Shown: positions 47,660-59,958 of the stretch, piece by piece | Layout of the letters: each line of letters begins with the position of its first letter | How positions within the stretch are numbered: the first letter of the stretch is position 1 | NCBI GenBank assembly: GCA_950295325.1 | Contig: OX485805.1 | Location: 23,299,501-23,363,500, forward strand | DNA from: Polytrichum commune | Lineage: Eukaryota; Streptophyta; Polytrichopsida; Polytrichales; Polytrichaceae | Direction of reading: 5' to 3' | Length of the DNA: 64,000 nt | Translations under genes and position numbers: made by a program | Notes under the pieces: generated by a model | Told to the model about the DNA's origin: nothing | Databases searched by the model: none | The model's input: the letters and a program-made list of their open reading frames with translations, nothing else

Positions 47660-49593
47660 CATATTATTATTATGATCGATGAGATGCTCAGGAACTATAT
47701 AAGGTATGCATGCCTTATTTGGATGTATGTCTTAACTTGACACCTATATGCGAGTGGTGTGTGGTTAAGTCTAGTCTAAGAACATATTCCGACAAGACAT
47801 TTGTTTAAAGAGATTGAATTGCATATTCAAATTCGATCAACCATTATAGACTTAGTAGTCAACACAATTGAGGGACCTAGGTATCCATTGACAAAAAACA
47901 TCACAAATGCGCTTTCAATCATCATAACTAAATCAAGGGCAATTCAATTTTCAATCTAGTTTTTGTTGATGCTTTTAAATCATCATAAATTTGTTGATGC
48001 AAGACATATTTTATTGTGTAATATGATTGGTAGAAGTTGGGAAACATGAAAAAACGAGCCACTTAATGCCCACATACCTTATTGTTGAGGACTAAATTTG
48101 GTACGTATTGAAGTACCAAATTGGCTGGACTACATACCACTCAAATATAATTGTCATAATAAGAAAAATACCAAATAAGGCATCTCTACATTATTACTTT
48201 GGACTTACCACATGGTTGTCTTCAATTGGTTGATGTCGACAAGAATCCTACGTTAATTTTTTCATAAAATATAGACAAGAGCGCACCTTGCGGTATTGTG
48301 GGTGGACAAATTACTGCTTATGGTAGACAAATCCACTTCCAATAACCCCTCCAATCTTATTACATAGAGTCTACTGAAGCCTTGAAGAATCACACATGTA
48401 TACTTCACATTTAGCGTGATGGAAAAAATTAGTTAAAAGGGCACGGATTTGGGGTTCCTTGAAAAAGACATTGATTGAACAAGTTTTTGTCTCCCCATTA
48501 TCATGACTAGGTCGACCTATGTTGTGAATATGGGTTGGGAGAGAATCATGCCTTTGAAAAATTACCATAGTTTTTAATTCTAGAATGAATTGTGATTTTT
48601 TTGTTAAATGTTGTGCTTTGAAATGAAATTGATTTCAAGTTTGCAAAGCCGAAAAGGCTAATGGGACTGAAAGTCCATCATGATGGTTTCAAACCAACTA
48701 ATTCTCTAGGGTGGCAGTGCGCGGTAGCCTCCATGAGACAGAGGCTAATGTCAACTTGATGGTATAATTGAGAGAAAGACTTGAGGCTCCCTTAATACTA
48801 TAGTCTCAAACAATGATGGAACTTATCTCTAATGGGGTTATATAGGGGACATTCCAACAACAGGGTTGACACTTAGTGTGACTTATGAGAACCATGTACG
48901 GCAAGATTATAATTGTTTGGGGGGTATTATCTTGCTTACAAGCAATTAAATGGCTTGTTCAATTAGGTAATATTCTAATTGTGCATATTTTGTAGTACCT
49001 TTGAATTACTTTGAAAGGTTGGGGTTAGTCATTTTCATGTATCATATGTTTATTATAGATCAACAAGTGGTTAGTCGGAAGAGTGCCCTATGGTTATCCT
49101 CCACTTGTGGCCAACCCTAATCGGTTGTCCAACCAAGGCCAAACTTTGGCTCATTCCAAAAACTGTCTTATAAGGTTGAGCCAATAATTCATTGGAATGT
49201 GGTGTAGCCTTGAAGCAATTTCATAAAGCCATAATATAAAACAATCATACACAAAATTGATGTGTGCTCAAGAGCAACAAGAAGTGCATTTTTTTGCAAA
49301 AGCATGCACTGATGACATCTTGTAGAATCAAATTTTGAGTTTTATTTAATAATTTAATAATTAAATGTGAAATTTATATAATATAATACTATATATTTAA
49401 TTTCCACGTGCTATAGGATTTAGACCATAGTCTAAGAGATAGGAATAAGGAAGTTTGTCGTGGCCTGGGTTTTCCAGATTTATCAATTAACCGTCTTGTT
49501 AGGTTAAAAGAGTAGTACGGACGTAGGAAAGTAGGATAGATAGAGTAAGTGGTAGGCATTATGTAGGTTAGTTCTTCAAGACAGAGAAGAAAA
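47660..49593. other. Intergenic, no supported gene
   Basis: AT-rich. A segment at about 48630-48800 is shared with 17580-17735 (TAGCCTCC..GAGA..AGAGGCTAAT), another dispersed repeat. No coding signal. Confidence 0.45.
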
Positions 49594-51900
49594 ATGAAAA
49601 TCCTTAAAGTAGTTAAAAACCCCAAATTAAGTTATGTTAGAAATCCCACTTCGGGTAGTGGAAATGGGGGAAAGAGGGAAAAAATGAGACTTCGGCGAGG
49701 TGGAGAAAGCGGAGCGCTTGCGAGAGGAAAACGGCAGACTGAGAGAAGAGGATGTGGTGGAAATTCAGGGTGCCGCGGTAGGAGGTGGAAACCAACATGT
49801 GGAAGAGGTGGACCAAGTGGAAGACATCACGGCGCTCACGGCCCCGCCGGTTTCCACCACTGAGGTGGTCGTCCCCATTGCCACTCCAGTTTCCTCCACG
49901 GTTGGGGAGGAAACCCTAGATGGTTGCCACGTGTCCAAGGTAACACCACCGAGCCCTACCATGGCCTTCCAGATGGTTGCCCGGGATCCGCCGCCGCTTG
50001 CACTACTTGCTCCGGGATTTCCGCCGGATAGCCAACTGTCCGCACCACTGGCGCCGGATGTTGCGGAGACGGTGGACCACGTGGGAGTGATTTTCGGGCC
50101 CGATGGACACGAGGTGTCAGTGCCACCACCACGTGCTCCATCTTTGGCAACGGACAGAGTGGACCGCCGCGAGGAGTGGAAGCAGAATAAGAACGAAGCC
50201 AAGCTGGAGAAGCGGAATGATAGGGAGTAGATTATAGTTAGGATTTCATTTTTGTTTGTTTTGGGCAAATAGTTAGTTGGCCCCGAATTGTGTGTTTTGT
50301 CATTTTCTTTGTTTAGGTTCTGACCTCTCAATGAGATGGATTGTCAGGACTGCCACGTGGCCCGCGATTTCCAGCATGGAAACCATGGCATGTGGGTGTT
50401 AGTTTGGTTTTAAAGGGTGAACACTTCGGTGTTTCTCTCATCATTTTGCAATGCAAATGTTCTTTTGTTTAATTCAGACCTTATGCTTTACTCCACCTTC
50501 GGTTTGAGTTGAGTCTTAAGTCCATATGTAATGCAAGTGGTCCCTCCTTTCCGTACTTGAGGTTTCCGAGTTTTCCGCCATTCCCTATCACTGTGTAGGT
50601 TAGTTAGGTTAGTATTCCGTGATAGGATAGGAGGTCAGTAATACCCCGAGGTGCGTGTGGTTAAAACGCCCCTGTGTAAGCAGATGATGGGCGGAGGAAT
50701 CTTAAGCACGGAAAGGCGGAAATGATTGGCCGAGCAAGGGGAAAGAACCCCACCGTGGGATTGTTGGGCAAGGGAAGTTCTATACACACGATAGGTTCTT
50801 CCCCACTTACTCCGTCCAACTAGGGACCGACAATGAGTAGCAGTGAATAAACCTGTCCAATAGTAGGGGGAGAGTTTTGGTTTACGCCTTCCGCTTCCCG
50901 TGACCTGGAGGTGGATCATACCGATCAGCAGTAATAGACTGGTCTAGAACACTCATGCACATGCCGCGACTGGCGCTTGGTTCCCACCGCGGATAGTAGG
51001 CGTGGTAGTCCCATCCCTATGTTAGCCCCGCCGTCACGGAAAACAACATACCCTGGGTTCTATCCTGTGTGACCGGTGGAACAGCACAAGCTACCCATTG
51101 TGATGATAGGAGCGCAGATGTTGCGATTCCACCTTTCTCGAGGGAGGATTCGGTTTCCGCGTGTGGTTTAGTGGAAACTGTGCCATCACGGAAAGTGAAT
51201 CAGGCTGGTTTTGTAGACCCAAAACTTCCTCCACCTTTCCCCCCCTCAAAGGGAGTGGCACGTGTCGGATACCTGAGTGGGACACCTTCCCGAGGGAGGG
51301 CTGCCCCCATCATAACACCAGTCTAAGGGAGTAGTAGTTTGTGGAGGAAGTGGAGATAGGAAGACAACCCGAAGAAACCAACCCAAAGGGCAAGATCCTG
51401 ATGAACAACTACCAAGTCTCTCTGAGCATTCTAGCCTAAAACACTAGAATTATTGTCCTTGTGACACGGTCAAAAATCTAGCGGATAGTGGAAATACATG
51501 TAAGATCCGCTACCTCTATCGCGGAAACCTTATCCCGGAAATCATGACCCGTAATAAGGAATCTTAGAATGGAGTGTATATAGTTGTTATACTATGGATT
51601 CGGGACGCTGAGTCTATTGTTGTTACTACTCTAGGGGTGGGAGCTTGTTCATACTTTGTGTTGTGTTCCATACCTCGGTCCACTACCGGAAATACGGAAA
51701 TATCCGTGCCATACTTTCCGTAATATCCCGGATTTCTTAATCCGATTTGTGTTGTCTTAGTTTCTGGTGTTTCTTGTGTGTGTGTTAGTGAAAGATTTCC
51801 TCCCTCTGTGTTGTGAACGACTGCAGGTTCTTCGTGGGAACGAACTTGGCGCGGCTATGACGTTTTACGCGTTTATCAGGTTAATTTAATGAATACGTCA
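49594..51900 (+). other. GC-rich segment, possibly retroelement or transferred DNA
   Basis: From about 49640 to 51330 the sequence is clearly richer in G+C and in CG dinucleotides than its neighbours. It holds a proline-rich open frame (49700-50230) and another Pro/Gly-rich frame (51069-51326). Near 51850 a motif GAACTTGGCGCGGCTATG could be a primer-binding-site-like sequence of an LTR element. No paired long terminal repeats are seen inside the window, so this stays tentative. Confidence 0.35.
49700..50230 (+). CDS. Hypothetical proline-rich protein fragment
   Basis: An open frame of 176 codons with a GTG at its left edge; an in-frame stop lies just upstream, so the true start or an upstream exon is unknown. 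It opens with a charged, heptad-like stretch (EKAERLREENGRLREED), continues with a Thr/Val/Pro-rich middle (TAPPVSTTEVVVPIATPV) and Pro-rich patches (SPTMAFQMV, PPPLALLAPGFPP), and ends in a basic, charged tail (REEWKQNKNEAKLEKRN). No known domain is recognised; no zinc knuckle or protease motif is visible. The opposite strand is also open because of base composition, which weakens the call. Could be a gag-like remnant. Confidence 0.3.
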   Translation: MEKAERLREENGRLREEDVVEIQGAAVGGGNQHVEEVDQVEDITALTAPPVSTTEVVVPIATPVSSTVGEETLDGCHVSKVTPPSPTMAFQMVARDPPPLALLAPGFPPDSQLSAPLAPDVAETVDHVGVIFGPDGHEVSVPPPRAPSLATDRVDRREEWKQNKNEAKLEKRNDRE

Positions 51901-52123
51901 CCACCGTGCTACGACAAAGTTTTTGGGAGATAACTATAGCTTGGTAGGAATAGTTGTAATAGAGGAGAGAGAAAAATGTGTGGGGAGACACCCAATTTTT
52001 TTTGTCTTCCCTTGCCAAGAAGGCAGTCGTTCTATGAAATTCTTGTTGGATCAAGAATTGATCCTTTTTTTTTTAATCTATCTACCCTAGTCAAGAGGAC
52101 TAGCAGTAAATTTTGTGCTTAAA

Positions 52124-53023
52124 CATGAGTGAATCCTTAGATCATCGTCTGCATAATTGTATCCTATTAATAGATGAAGATTGTTTGAAGCAAGAGCATA
52201 TCAATTTTTTTGTTGTGCTCTAAATCCGGAAGCGGATGTTGATATAGCCCGTGGAAACATAAGACTAAGAGTGAAGATTACCTAATATTGGTATCCACTT
52301 TAATGTTCACATAATTGAGATCAATTGAGAGTGTATGTTTAATCGAGCGTGTGAGTGATGAGTAAAGTGAACTCACTATGAGTGACCTTGAGAGACTATT
52401 GACTGATGATATTTGTGAGTGATTAGATTCTCGAGACATGGATGATGACTTGGGAGAAGTCATTAAGTAAGTTAATCGATGAAGTATTCAATTGAGAGGG
52501 AATTCAATGACTAAGCGTATTTGTAGTCCATACCCTAAATTATAAGAAATCTCGGATGAGCACAATGGGGTAATTGACATCATTGGTGAAGAATTGAGAA
52601 TTTCCACATTTGTCTTAGGAAGACCATGGCCTAAGAATAATTGGAATGAGAACTCTACCTAATTATTTGAGTGAGTGAAATAAGCACAATGTGATTATAG
52701 AAAATCCTTCGAGAGTCTTTGATGAGTTGGCCCTCCTAATTCAAAGTTAAGTGTATGAGAGAAGGACATGTTAATTATGATCAAATTTGTACGCCTAGAA
52801 GGCCATTGTTGTTAACAGTCATGAATGAGTTAATCTCCAATAATGCTTCTCATTGTAATATGATGTAGATTAAGCATTATGTGAAGTGGAAAGAACTTCT
52901 CAAAAAGTACAAATTGAAAGGTCAACAACCTTTGGAAATACGAATGGAGTATGGGATGGTCAATAAGTTGTGGATTGACTCAAAGAATTTCAAGGGTTGG
53001 TGGAAGATGCTGAATGAATAAGT
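52124..53023 (+). pseudogene. Decayed coding sequence, unknown family
   Basis: Several short coherent peptides follow each other on the + strand in shifting frames with stops between: MSESLDHRLHNCILLID (from 52124), DEHNGVIDIIGEELRIS (from about 52555), and KHYVKWKELLKKYKLKG..NKLWIDSKNFKGWWKML (about 52870-53023). Composition looks protein-like rather than random. The position directly after a possible LTR-type primer site suggests a dead retroelement, but no RT, integrase or zinc-knuckle motif is visible. Confidence 0.3.
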
Positions 53024-53570
53024 TTTCATCTTACTAAATATTTTCTAACTTGCATGCTTGACAACAAGACAAATCTACTCTCCCATATGTTTGCCCCCCC
53101 CTCCCCCAGTGCACATGGATGTACTTAGTCAACGAACATTTTTGGAGATCATGTTGAAAAATTTGCCAACATCAACAAAATATAATTGTCTTTGCCTAAA
53201 CAAATGGCACATGGAATTGCCCTTAGTATTGTTTAGCTTTGGAAGATGAATAATATCAATCAAACATTATCTTCTTCTGTTGAAATTTGATTAGACACAT
53301 TATCCCATCTTAGTTATATGTTAAAAAAAGAAACAATGCCAGTCCTAGGGGTCAACGTGGATGAAATACACTTCACCTTCATCATAGTCACGAGCTCGTA
53401 TGAAAATTGGAGATGGGTTTACAGAGCAGGGCTATGGGATAAGTGCTATTGCCTCATGTAGGAGGTGGTCACTATTGGTAACCATGTAGGGGGCAAGCGG
53501 GCCCCTCAGTGGGTGTGGGGTTGTATATCAATATAGTGGAGTGCTAGTGTGTGTCCTAAGGGTGGGTATT
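53024..53570. other. Intergenic, no supported gene
   Basis: AT-rich with a pyrimidine run (CCCCCCCTCCCCC) near 53094-53106. No gene. Confidence 0.4.
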
Positions 53571-53720
53571 ATGTTGGCAAGGTGCTATGCTACTTGCGGA
53601 ATGTGTTGGGTTCGATTCCCAAGGTTGACTTCAAAAGATTGATTATCCCTCTAATTGTGCTAACAAAGTGGTGGGTCAATTTGTTATAAGCTTCAACCTC
53701 TAGGTTTGGTGATTTTGATT
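53571..53720 (+). repeat. tRNA-derived SINE-like element or tRNA pseudogene head
   Basis: TGGCAAGGTGC (53575-53585) resembles an A-box, and GGTTCGATTCC (53609-53619) matches the B-box consensus. They are spaced 34 bp apart as in a tRNA. The flanks do not close an acceptor stem, so a functional tRNA is unlikely. Confidence 0.45.
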
Positions 53721-54214
53721 TATGTATGGTTTGAGGTGTCTAACATGTTAGGTATCCAAAATCTTCTTGGAGTGGCAAAGAAACAATGACAACGACCCAT
53801 GATTCTTGTAGTTTTACCCATATTGAATGTTTGTTGGTGGATAATTGAACTTTATACATTAGTTCTATAGTTTTGATAATTAGTACAAAAATATGTAAAC
53901 TTTGGGCAAGATTTTGATAGTAAGAATACGCCACCATGTGAATAATTAGTGTAAATATTCTTCTTGGGTTCACATCAACATGTTTATACAAATCTTTTTC
54001 TTTGCGCTCAAATGAGAGTCCACTTTTGGTTCCAAATTTTAGAGGCAGTCAACTTCCCCTCCTAGACCTTCAACTCTCCTACCACATGACTACTAGGTAG
54101 TATTTGAATCAACCCAGCCACTCACAAACCACCAATTATCATGTACTAGGGAGAGTTACATGCATACTTCCACGTGGGGTGTCAATTCTTTTGTCAATGC
54201 TGTTTTTTTGTCAA

Positions 54215-54646
54215 CATAACATTATTCATCTACATGGTTGTGTTCCATGCTATATTTAGCATATGATATGGGCCTCCACTATGTTACCTTCATGGGAAGA
54301 AACTCAGAAAATATAAAGAAACTAACGTCGGTAAGAATAATGAATAGTGCCAGTATGAATAGTAAGAATATTATGAATAATGTCGGTATTTTCAGTGATA
54401 ATGGTTCTATTAAGTACATTTTTAGTGAACAATACATGGATGAAGAATGCTTCATGTGAATAGTAATGGGATGAACAATGATTCTTGTGAATAGTGTCAG
54501 GAGTGTAACTCCACCCAAATTTCCAAGTGTCAACTTGAATGTATGAATAAAAATAATAAATTCTTACTTTGTTCAAGGGGCCCACGAAATATAATTGACA
54601 TATTCTAGGGTCGTGGAACCAACCCACATGGCTGAATAATGTTATG
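54215..54646. mobile_element. Family F inverted-repeat element, 432 bp
   Basis: Ends CATAACATTATTCATC and GCTGAATAATGTTATG are inverted and match the shorter family F members. The interior has a 'GAATAGT..ATGAATA' rich section also seen at 42530-42650. Short frames inside have no domain. Confidence 0.55.
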
Positions 54647-55475
54647 AAAATATTGGCAAACACATAGAAGTATGTCCTTAGGCAATGGGCATGTGGTATC
54701 TAAGACCGTAATGGTGCAACGTCCCCACAGGGCACTCTAACGGTGACCCCAACGGGATCCAATGAAAATTGTTGACACACGTATCACACACATGCCAACA
54801 CAAACAACAAAGTGATCAATTTTTGGAAACAACAAACATGAATGTGTTGGAAACTGCATGGGATTTACCACATAGTATTTCATATGTCAATCCTTACCGA
54901 TGCCTAGGTTCACATGCCATTTATATCCCTACACAAACTTTATGAGGACAATCATGGTTGCTTTTTGCACCCGTCACAAACCTATCAATTGCCCGTCATA
55001 CCTATCAAATGTACATCTTGTATACATTTTAGGGTGGGGCTAGTGACTGTGACAAACATTTGACAAGTTTGTAACATGTGCAAAAAACAATCATGAGGAT
55101 GATAACATGATGCCAAACTCCAACTTGGAATAACATCCAAAATTAAGACCTCGACTTTCCAATGTCCCGAGTACCACATTCATGGTTCTCATAAGATAAC
55201 CTAATGTGTCGTAACTTACATTACATGAATGAATGAACGAAAACGCTAGTGTGGAGGGTTCCTTGACCACAACGAGCCTCTTTAACTTACATCTACTCCT
55301 ACCTTAGTCTTAAAAAAAGAATGTGTGTTTGAGAAGGTGGGGAATAATGAAAAGAATATCACACATCCCATGGAGTTTAGAAACTCTTTGACCTTTTCCA
55401 TATGTAACGCCAAGTTGACACAGGTAGGCATACCGGCTCCAACTTGCATGCATGTTTATATTTGTACATAAGTTA
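54647..55475. other. Intergenic, no supported gene
   Basis: No defined repeat or coding signal is visible. Confidence 0.4.
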
Positions 55476-56000
55476 TGCCCCCTTCCCACTTGACATTACC
55501 TAAGCCTAAAAGTTGGTTCTAAAAACATGGCCTTCACACCATCGACACTATCTAGTCCCAAGCCTAGTTGGCAAATGATGTGGCATGGTTTAAAAGTGGA
55601 GGTTTAAGCCCCAAGGACCGACCTTCCCATTGGTACCCAGTCATGAGACAAGAATGTAGGATCTTTAAAAGTGTCGTCTCCTGCCCTTGTGATTGGTTGC
55701 TTTTAGTCTTAGCTATGAGGGCACGAGAAGCTTCATTGACAAATACCGATGGTAAGATAGATGAGAGTAGTAAGGCATTTGGGGATGGGACAAAAACTAT
55801 CCAACATGTCATTGTTTGGTAATAAAACAACAACGAACATGTGTGAAAGCTACTTAACTAAAACCTACTCCACAATCTCAGGAGAAAGTTCTTGTAGGTG
55901 CATTTGGGATAGCCGGATGCCTCCGCTATAACCGAAAGAGCTTTACCCGGTTCTTAGGGAAGACTTTGGTTATTTGGTAAAGTCAGGTGGGAAGGGGGCA
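55476..56000. mobile_element. MITE family E (Tourist/PIF-Harbinger-like), copy 2
   Basis: A 525-bp copy with ends TGCCCCCTTCCCACTTGAC and GGGAAGGGGGCA, flanked by TTA on both sides (55473-55475, 56001-56003). Colinear with 7134-7671, with substitutions and a few small deletions. Confidence 0.85.
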
Positions 56001-56332
56001 TTAGTTGTATACCAACGAAAATAGCATATGCTATTTAATGTCACTTACTATTCTAAGTTACGCAATACTATAATTATTTATTAAGAACATAATATTTTAC
56101 CAAGCAAAGTTATTTATGTTATGTCCAAACAACCTATTCAAATTTTATTAGTAAAAATTGAACCCATGAGTACGAAGTTATTGCATTGTGTACTTCCAAA
56201 TAGTTAGTGACACTAAATACCATACACGGTGTGTTGAGTTGTGAAAGATTGACTCACCTGGCTTGTTTTAAGTAAATGAGTAGGGAAGAATCATAATAGG
56301 GCTGGCAAATGAAATTATTTAATTCAGGTAGG

Positions 56333-56371
56333 TCTTCGGTCGAGATCCTAGTGTTTCCAAGTCCAACCAAT
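56333..56371 (-). mobile_element. MITE family A, short terminal fragment
   Basis: About 38 bp matching the family A right end in reverse (GGTCGAGATCCTAGTG.. CCAAGTCCAACCA). Nothing else of the element remains. Confidence 0.5.
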
Positions 56372-57040
56372 GTTGAATTTTGACAAAGGGTATTGCTTTT
56401 CATGTGATAACCAATGTTTTACATCATCAGTTTTTTGACGGGGTGGTCAAATTTGAACATGCCTTCTGACACCTAATTTCTAAATTGACAGTTTAATAAG
56501 CTCTTCCTAGTTTCCAATTGAAACGATATGTATTCAAATCACTTTCATTACGTAGTTGTCAATGACCTCTATAACTATTACTTTATTGAAATTGGAAGAA
56601 TGCACATGTGAGTTTGTACAAGAAAAAATCCTTTACCGTTGAATGCTTCTTAAAAACTGACACTGAAATCTATCTATGCATCAAACACAAAACAATGTTG
56701 ATAAATCAACGGTGATTGGAAAGTTAGCTCACTTGCCATTGAATAGTAGGCAAAGACACGTGAAATGCAAGCTTGGTACGTTGTAACCTTCAAAAGCGGT
56801 TGCAAAGGTGGATGCATGGAGTTCCAAGTATACTCCATTACCAACTCCTGGTGAGAAGATGTTGACAAATATTATGAAATTTCACATGTCAAGTGACGGG
56901 CATTTTGGGAGTGATGTGTCGATCGATGGGTTGAAGGTCTTGGCCCTTGGTCTTTTGAGGGGTTATGTAGAGCTAGAGATAATGGGCGACTATCAAGTGG
57001 GTTGTGATGGGTGCAAAAAGCGACTATGAGTCCACCCCCC

Positions 57041-57186
57041 GGTTACATGTCAATGCTACCTTTTGGTAGGTCTTATTTATTTGAGGTATATTTTATAGAT
57101 TCCTTTGAAATGATTGGTAATTTTCTTAAAGCTTTGAAACCCAACCGGTTCATTTGTAACTAGCAAATAGTTCTCCCCATTCATTG
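57041..57186 (-). mobile_element. MITE family A, truncated copy
   Basis: About 146 bp covering the family A body from GGTTACATGTCAA to TCTCCCCATTCATTG, in reverse orientation. The first AACCGGTT pair is deleted and the distal terminus is missing. Confidence 0.65.
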
Positions 57187-58848
57187 ATTATTCCTAACTT
57201 CCCAAGTGTTTTTGGTTGACAGATGACTCCTTCCTTGCATTAACCCCACCTAACTCATTCACCTACAATCGGAAGTACTCTATACATCAAGACAATAAGA
57301 ATATCTACTCATAGCCACATGAGGTGTGCAATTTGAAGATGATTAGAATGTGAACAAGAAAACGGTAGAATTGTGAGGCTCTATCCTTTGCTATGAAAGA
57401 CTATAATTGTAGCTAATTACTTTGCTCATGCCAATCCATGGCTATTCACTATACTAAACCTTTCTTGGATTTTGTGCACCTTCTTCTCAAATACGGGTCA
57501 AGGATTGAAGCTACTCATTTATCACCTGAAAATTTTAAAATAAATAATCAAGAACTGCCGAAATAACTATAGTTAACTAGATTTCTTTCAATGCATTTTA
57601 GGGAGCACTTGTATATATATATATGTAAAAACTATAGTTAACATCCACATTACATAAAGTGGACCAAAAACAACAAGAACAAGAAACGTCCAAGTGTGAA
57701 CACAAAGTGGTTAGGAAATTTGCTCTTCAAACGAAGAAGTTGATGCATAGTCTCTATCCTACAGACAGAGCCAACAAATATGTCAAAATGGGAAGTGATC
57801 ATGTCTTTGTTGTGTTGGGAGCTCATGCGAGGGTGTTGACTCCACTCGATGATTGCCACTCCAATGCAAACTTGGCATGAACATCAATGACATTTATTCT
57901 GGTAGAAATGAAATTGTTTTTCATGTCATGTAAAATCGGTCTTTGTGTCCCCAGGGGGGGACTATTCATTGGAAACCTAAATGATGTGCATGTGTCATTA
58001 TGAAATTAAACCCCTTATATATGAAAAGTTTTTAGTAAAAACAAATGCATACATACTAACGACATGCTAGAAAATGGATTCATGTATTTATACTATTTTT
58101 TTTCAATTTAATGTGATAAATACCTCTACTACGTATACAATATTTAAATCATTAATTAAATAGGCCTTTATTATGTATTACTTTATTACGTATTATAGAG
58201 TCCCCTTTAATTTTATAAACTACATGTTATAAAACATGTACTTGTAACAAAACACAAGTTATATATTAAACTCCATAGTATACATAAATTAAGATATTTA
58301 CAAATTAAACATGTTAGAGAATTTCTAAAATTGACATACCATGGGTTTGGTAAAGTGAAAATCAAAATAATTTATAGTAGGGCCCCACACTATTGAGCAC
58401 CATTGGATGACATCTCATGGATGTCTCTTCATAGTTGGATGTAATCCATTAAATTAGATTCAGGATTTGCTCTTGATGGGTTTGCACATTATGTTTGGCT
58501 TTGTGAGTTTCTAGTTGGGATTTTGTGGGAGCTCTTTGAAAATTTTATGTCCATGCAAACTTCCACCATCTTGCAAACTTGCATATTTGATGATTGATTG
58601 TTGAAGGTTGGATATTAGGTGCATGTGCATAGTTGTGCTTCTCAGGTGCATCCATCCAAGCTTCATCTTTTCCTAAGTTCCTCACTTGGTATATGTGTAT
58701 GGTTTTGAACTGTTGTTGTGATTTCTCACATTGTTTGGGAGCATTGTCGATGCAAAGGAGGGGGCAACATTAACAGGAGGCGTTCATATGAGTGATACCA
58801 AATGTGACTCGAGGTACTAAATTCTAGTGAGGTTGCTAGTCACAAACC
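57187..58848. other. Intergenic, AT-rich, no supported gene
   Basis: A 73-codon frame at 57659-57880 has no domain. The stretch 58060-58320 is extremely AT-rich. No gene or defined element. Confidence 0.4.
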
Positions 58849-59253
58849 ATGTTTGCAATGTCTTTGAAGGTGGAGTTGTTCTCACTTGCTGATGCATGTG
58901 CTAGTCCAAAAATTATTGGATCTTGTGAGCCTGTTGAGGGCGACACATATGCCAAACTCATACCACTACTTGAAGGTATTCATATTGTAGATTGGCCCTT
59001 TCAATTCTTTCATATTGAGAGTAGGTGTAGGATAAATTACAAGATTGAGGGGATCAATAGAGTTTTTTTGGATGTATATGTTTTGCCACTAGCTAATACC
59101 AACCTTGACTCTAAAAAGTGCATGCGTGTGGTTAACCTAGATTTTGTTTCTAGCTCCCAACAAACTCTAGAGTACATAACAAAGGAGGCTAAAATCCAAG
59201 ATCTTACTGTCTTGATGATTCAAACCAACCAAGGCTCCACCTCTTGGTTATAG
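58849..59253 (+). CDS. Hypothetical open frame, unknown
   Basis: An ATG-initiated frame of 134 codons (MFAMSLKVELFSLADACASP..., ending QTNQGSTSWL). Amino-acid composition is protein-like and there are no low-complexity runs. No signal peptide, membrane helix or known motif is recognised, and no upstream or downstream exon is obvious. It may be a remnant of a mobile-element gene such as those at 59.9-64 kb. Confidence is low because a single 134-codon frame can occur by chance in 64 kb. Confidence 0.25.
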   Translation: MFAMSLKVELFSLADACASPKIIGSCEPVEGDTYAKLIPLLEGIHIVDWPFQFFHIESRCRINYKIEGINRVFLDVYVLPLANTNLDSKKCMRVVNLDFVSSSQQTLEYITKEAKIQDLTVLMIQTNQGSTSWL

Positions 59254-59958
59254 AATTAGTGGTGAGAGCATTGATCCATGTGGGGGAGTGCTATCTTGTG
59301 AGCGGTGAGCAGTGAGCGGTAATTTGTGAGCGGTGAAGAAAACAAACTATTTGGTAATAGGACCCCTAGTATCCTATAACCGTGGCCTAAAGAAACAATT
59401 TTTTAGGGGTCAATAATAAGAAGATTGGGGAGGACAAACAATATGAATGCTAAATTTCAAGTAGTGAACAATGAAAAATACCAATATGTACACGACTCGG
59501 GGTTGCTAGTATGTGAGCATGCAAGTGTGAACCTATGAGCCTTCAATTTTTTCCAGGTTATGGTTTGTAAACCGTTGGGGGCCTATGATTGTGGAATTAC
59601 ATGTAAGGGTCTATAGTCCAAATGAACAACAAATGAGAATGTTACTATAACAATTTTGTATAAAAAATGAACTAATATACATTCAACTGTTGAGATAATA
59701 ATAATGTAATTGGAGACAATGTGTAAGCAAACTCATGTTGAAAACAAGTGTAGCATGTTGGAATGTCTCACTATAATACACATCAATCTAAAATTTGAAT
59801 ACATCATAACACCATTATGAGGGTGACATTTACGAAGTCCAAAACATAAAGAACAACAAAAGTGAATTGTAGATATAAATCGGGTAGTAGGTTTAAATTG
59901 TTGAAGTTCTTGGAAATCAAATATCAAAAATCAAAAATAGTGGGCAAAGGATCCATAC

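Noticed and set aside
49765-50331. 188-codon minus-strand Ser/Thr/Gly-rich frame
   Set aside because: Mirror of the + strand proline-rich frame; low-complexity composition explains it. The + strand frame is only marginally better and is listed with low confidence.
55568-55833. Overlapping frames on both strands
   Set aside because: They belong to MITE E; the same frames occur at 7210-7467 in the other copy.
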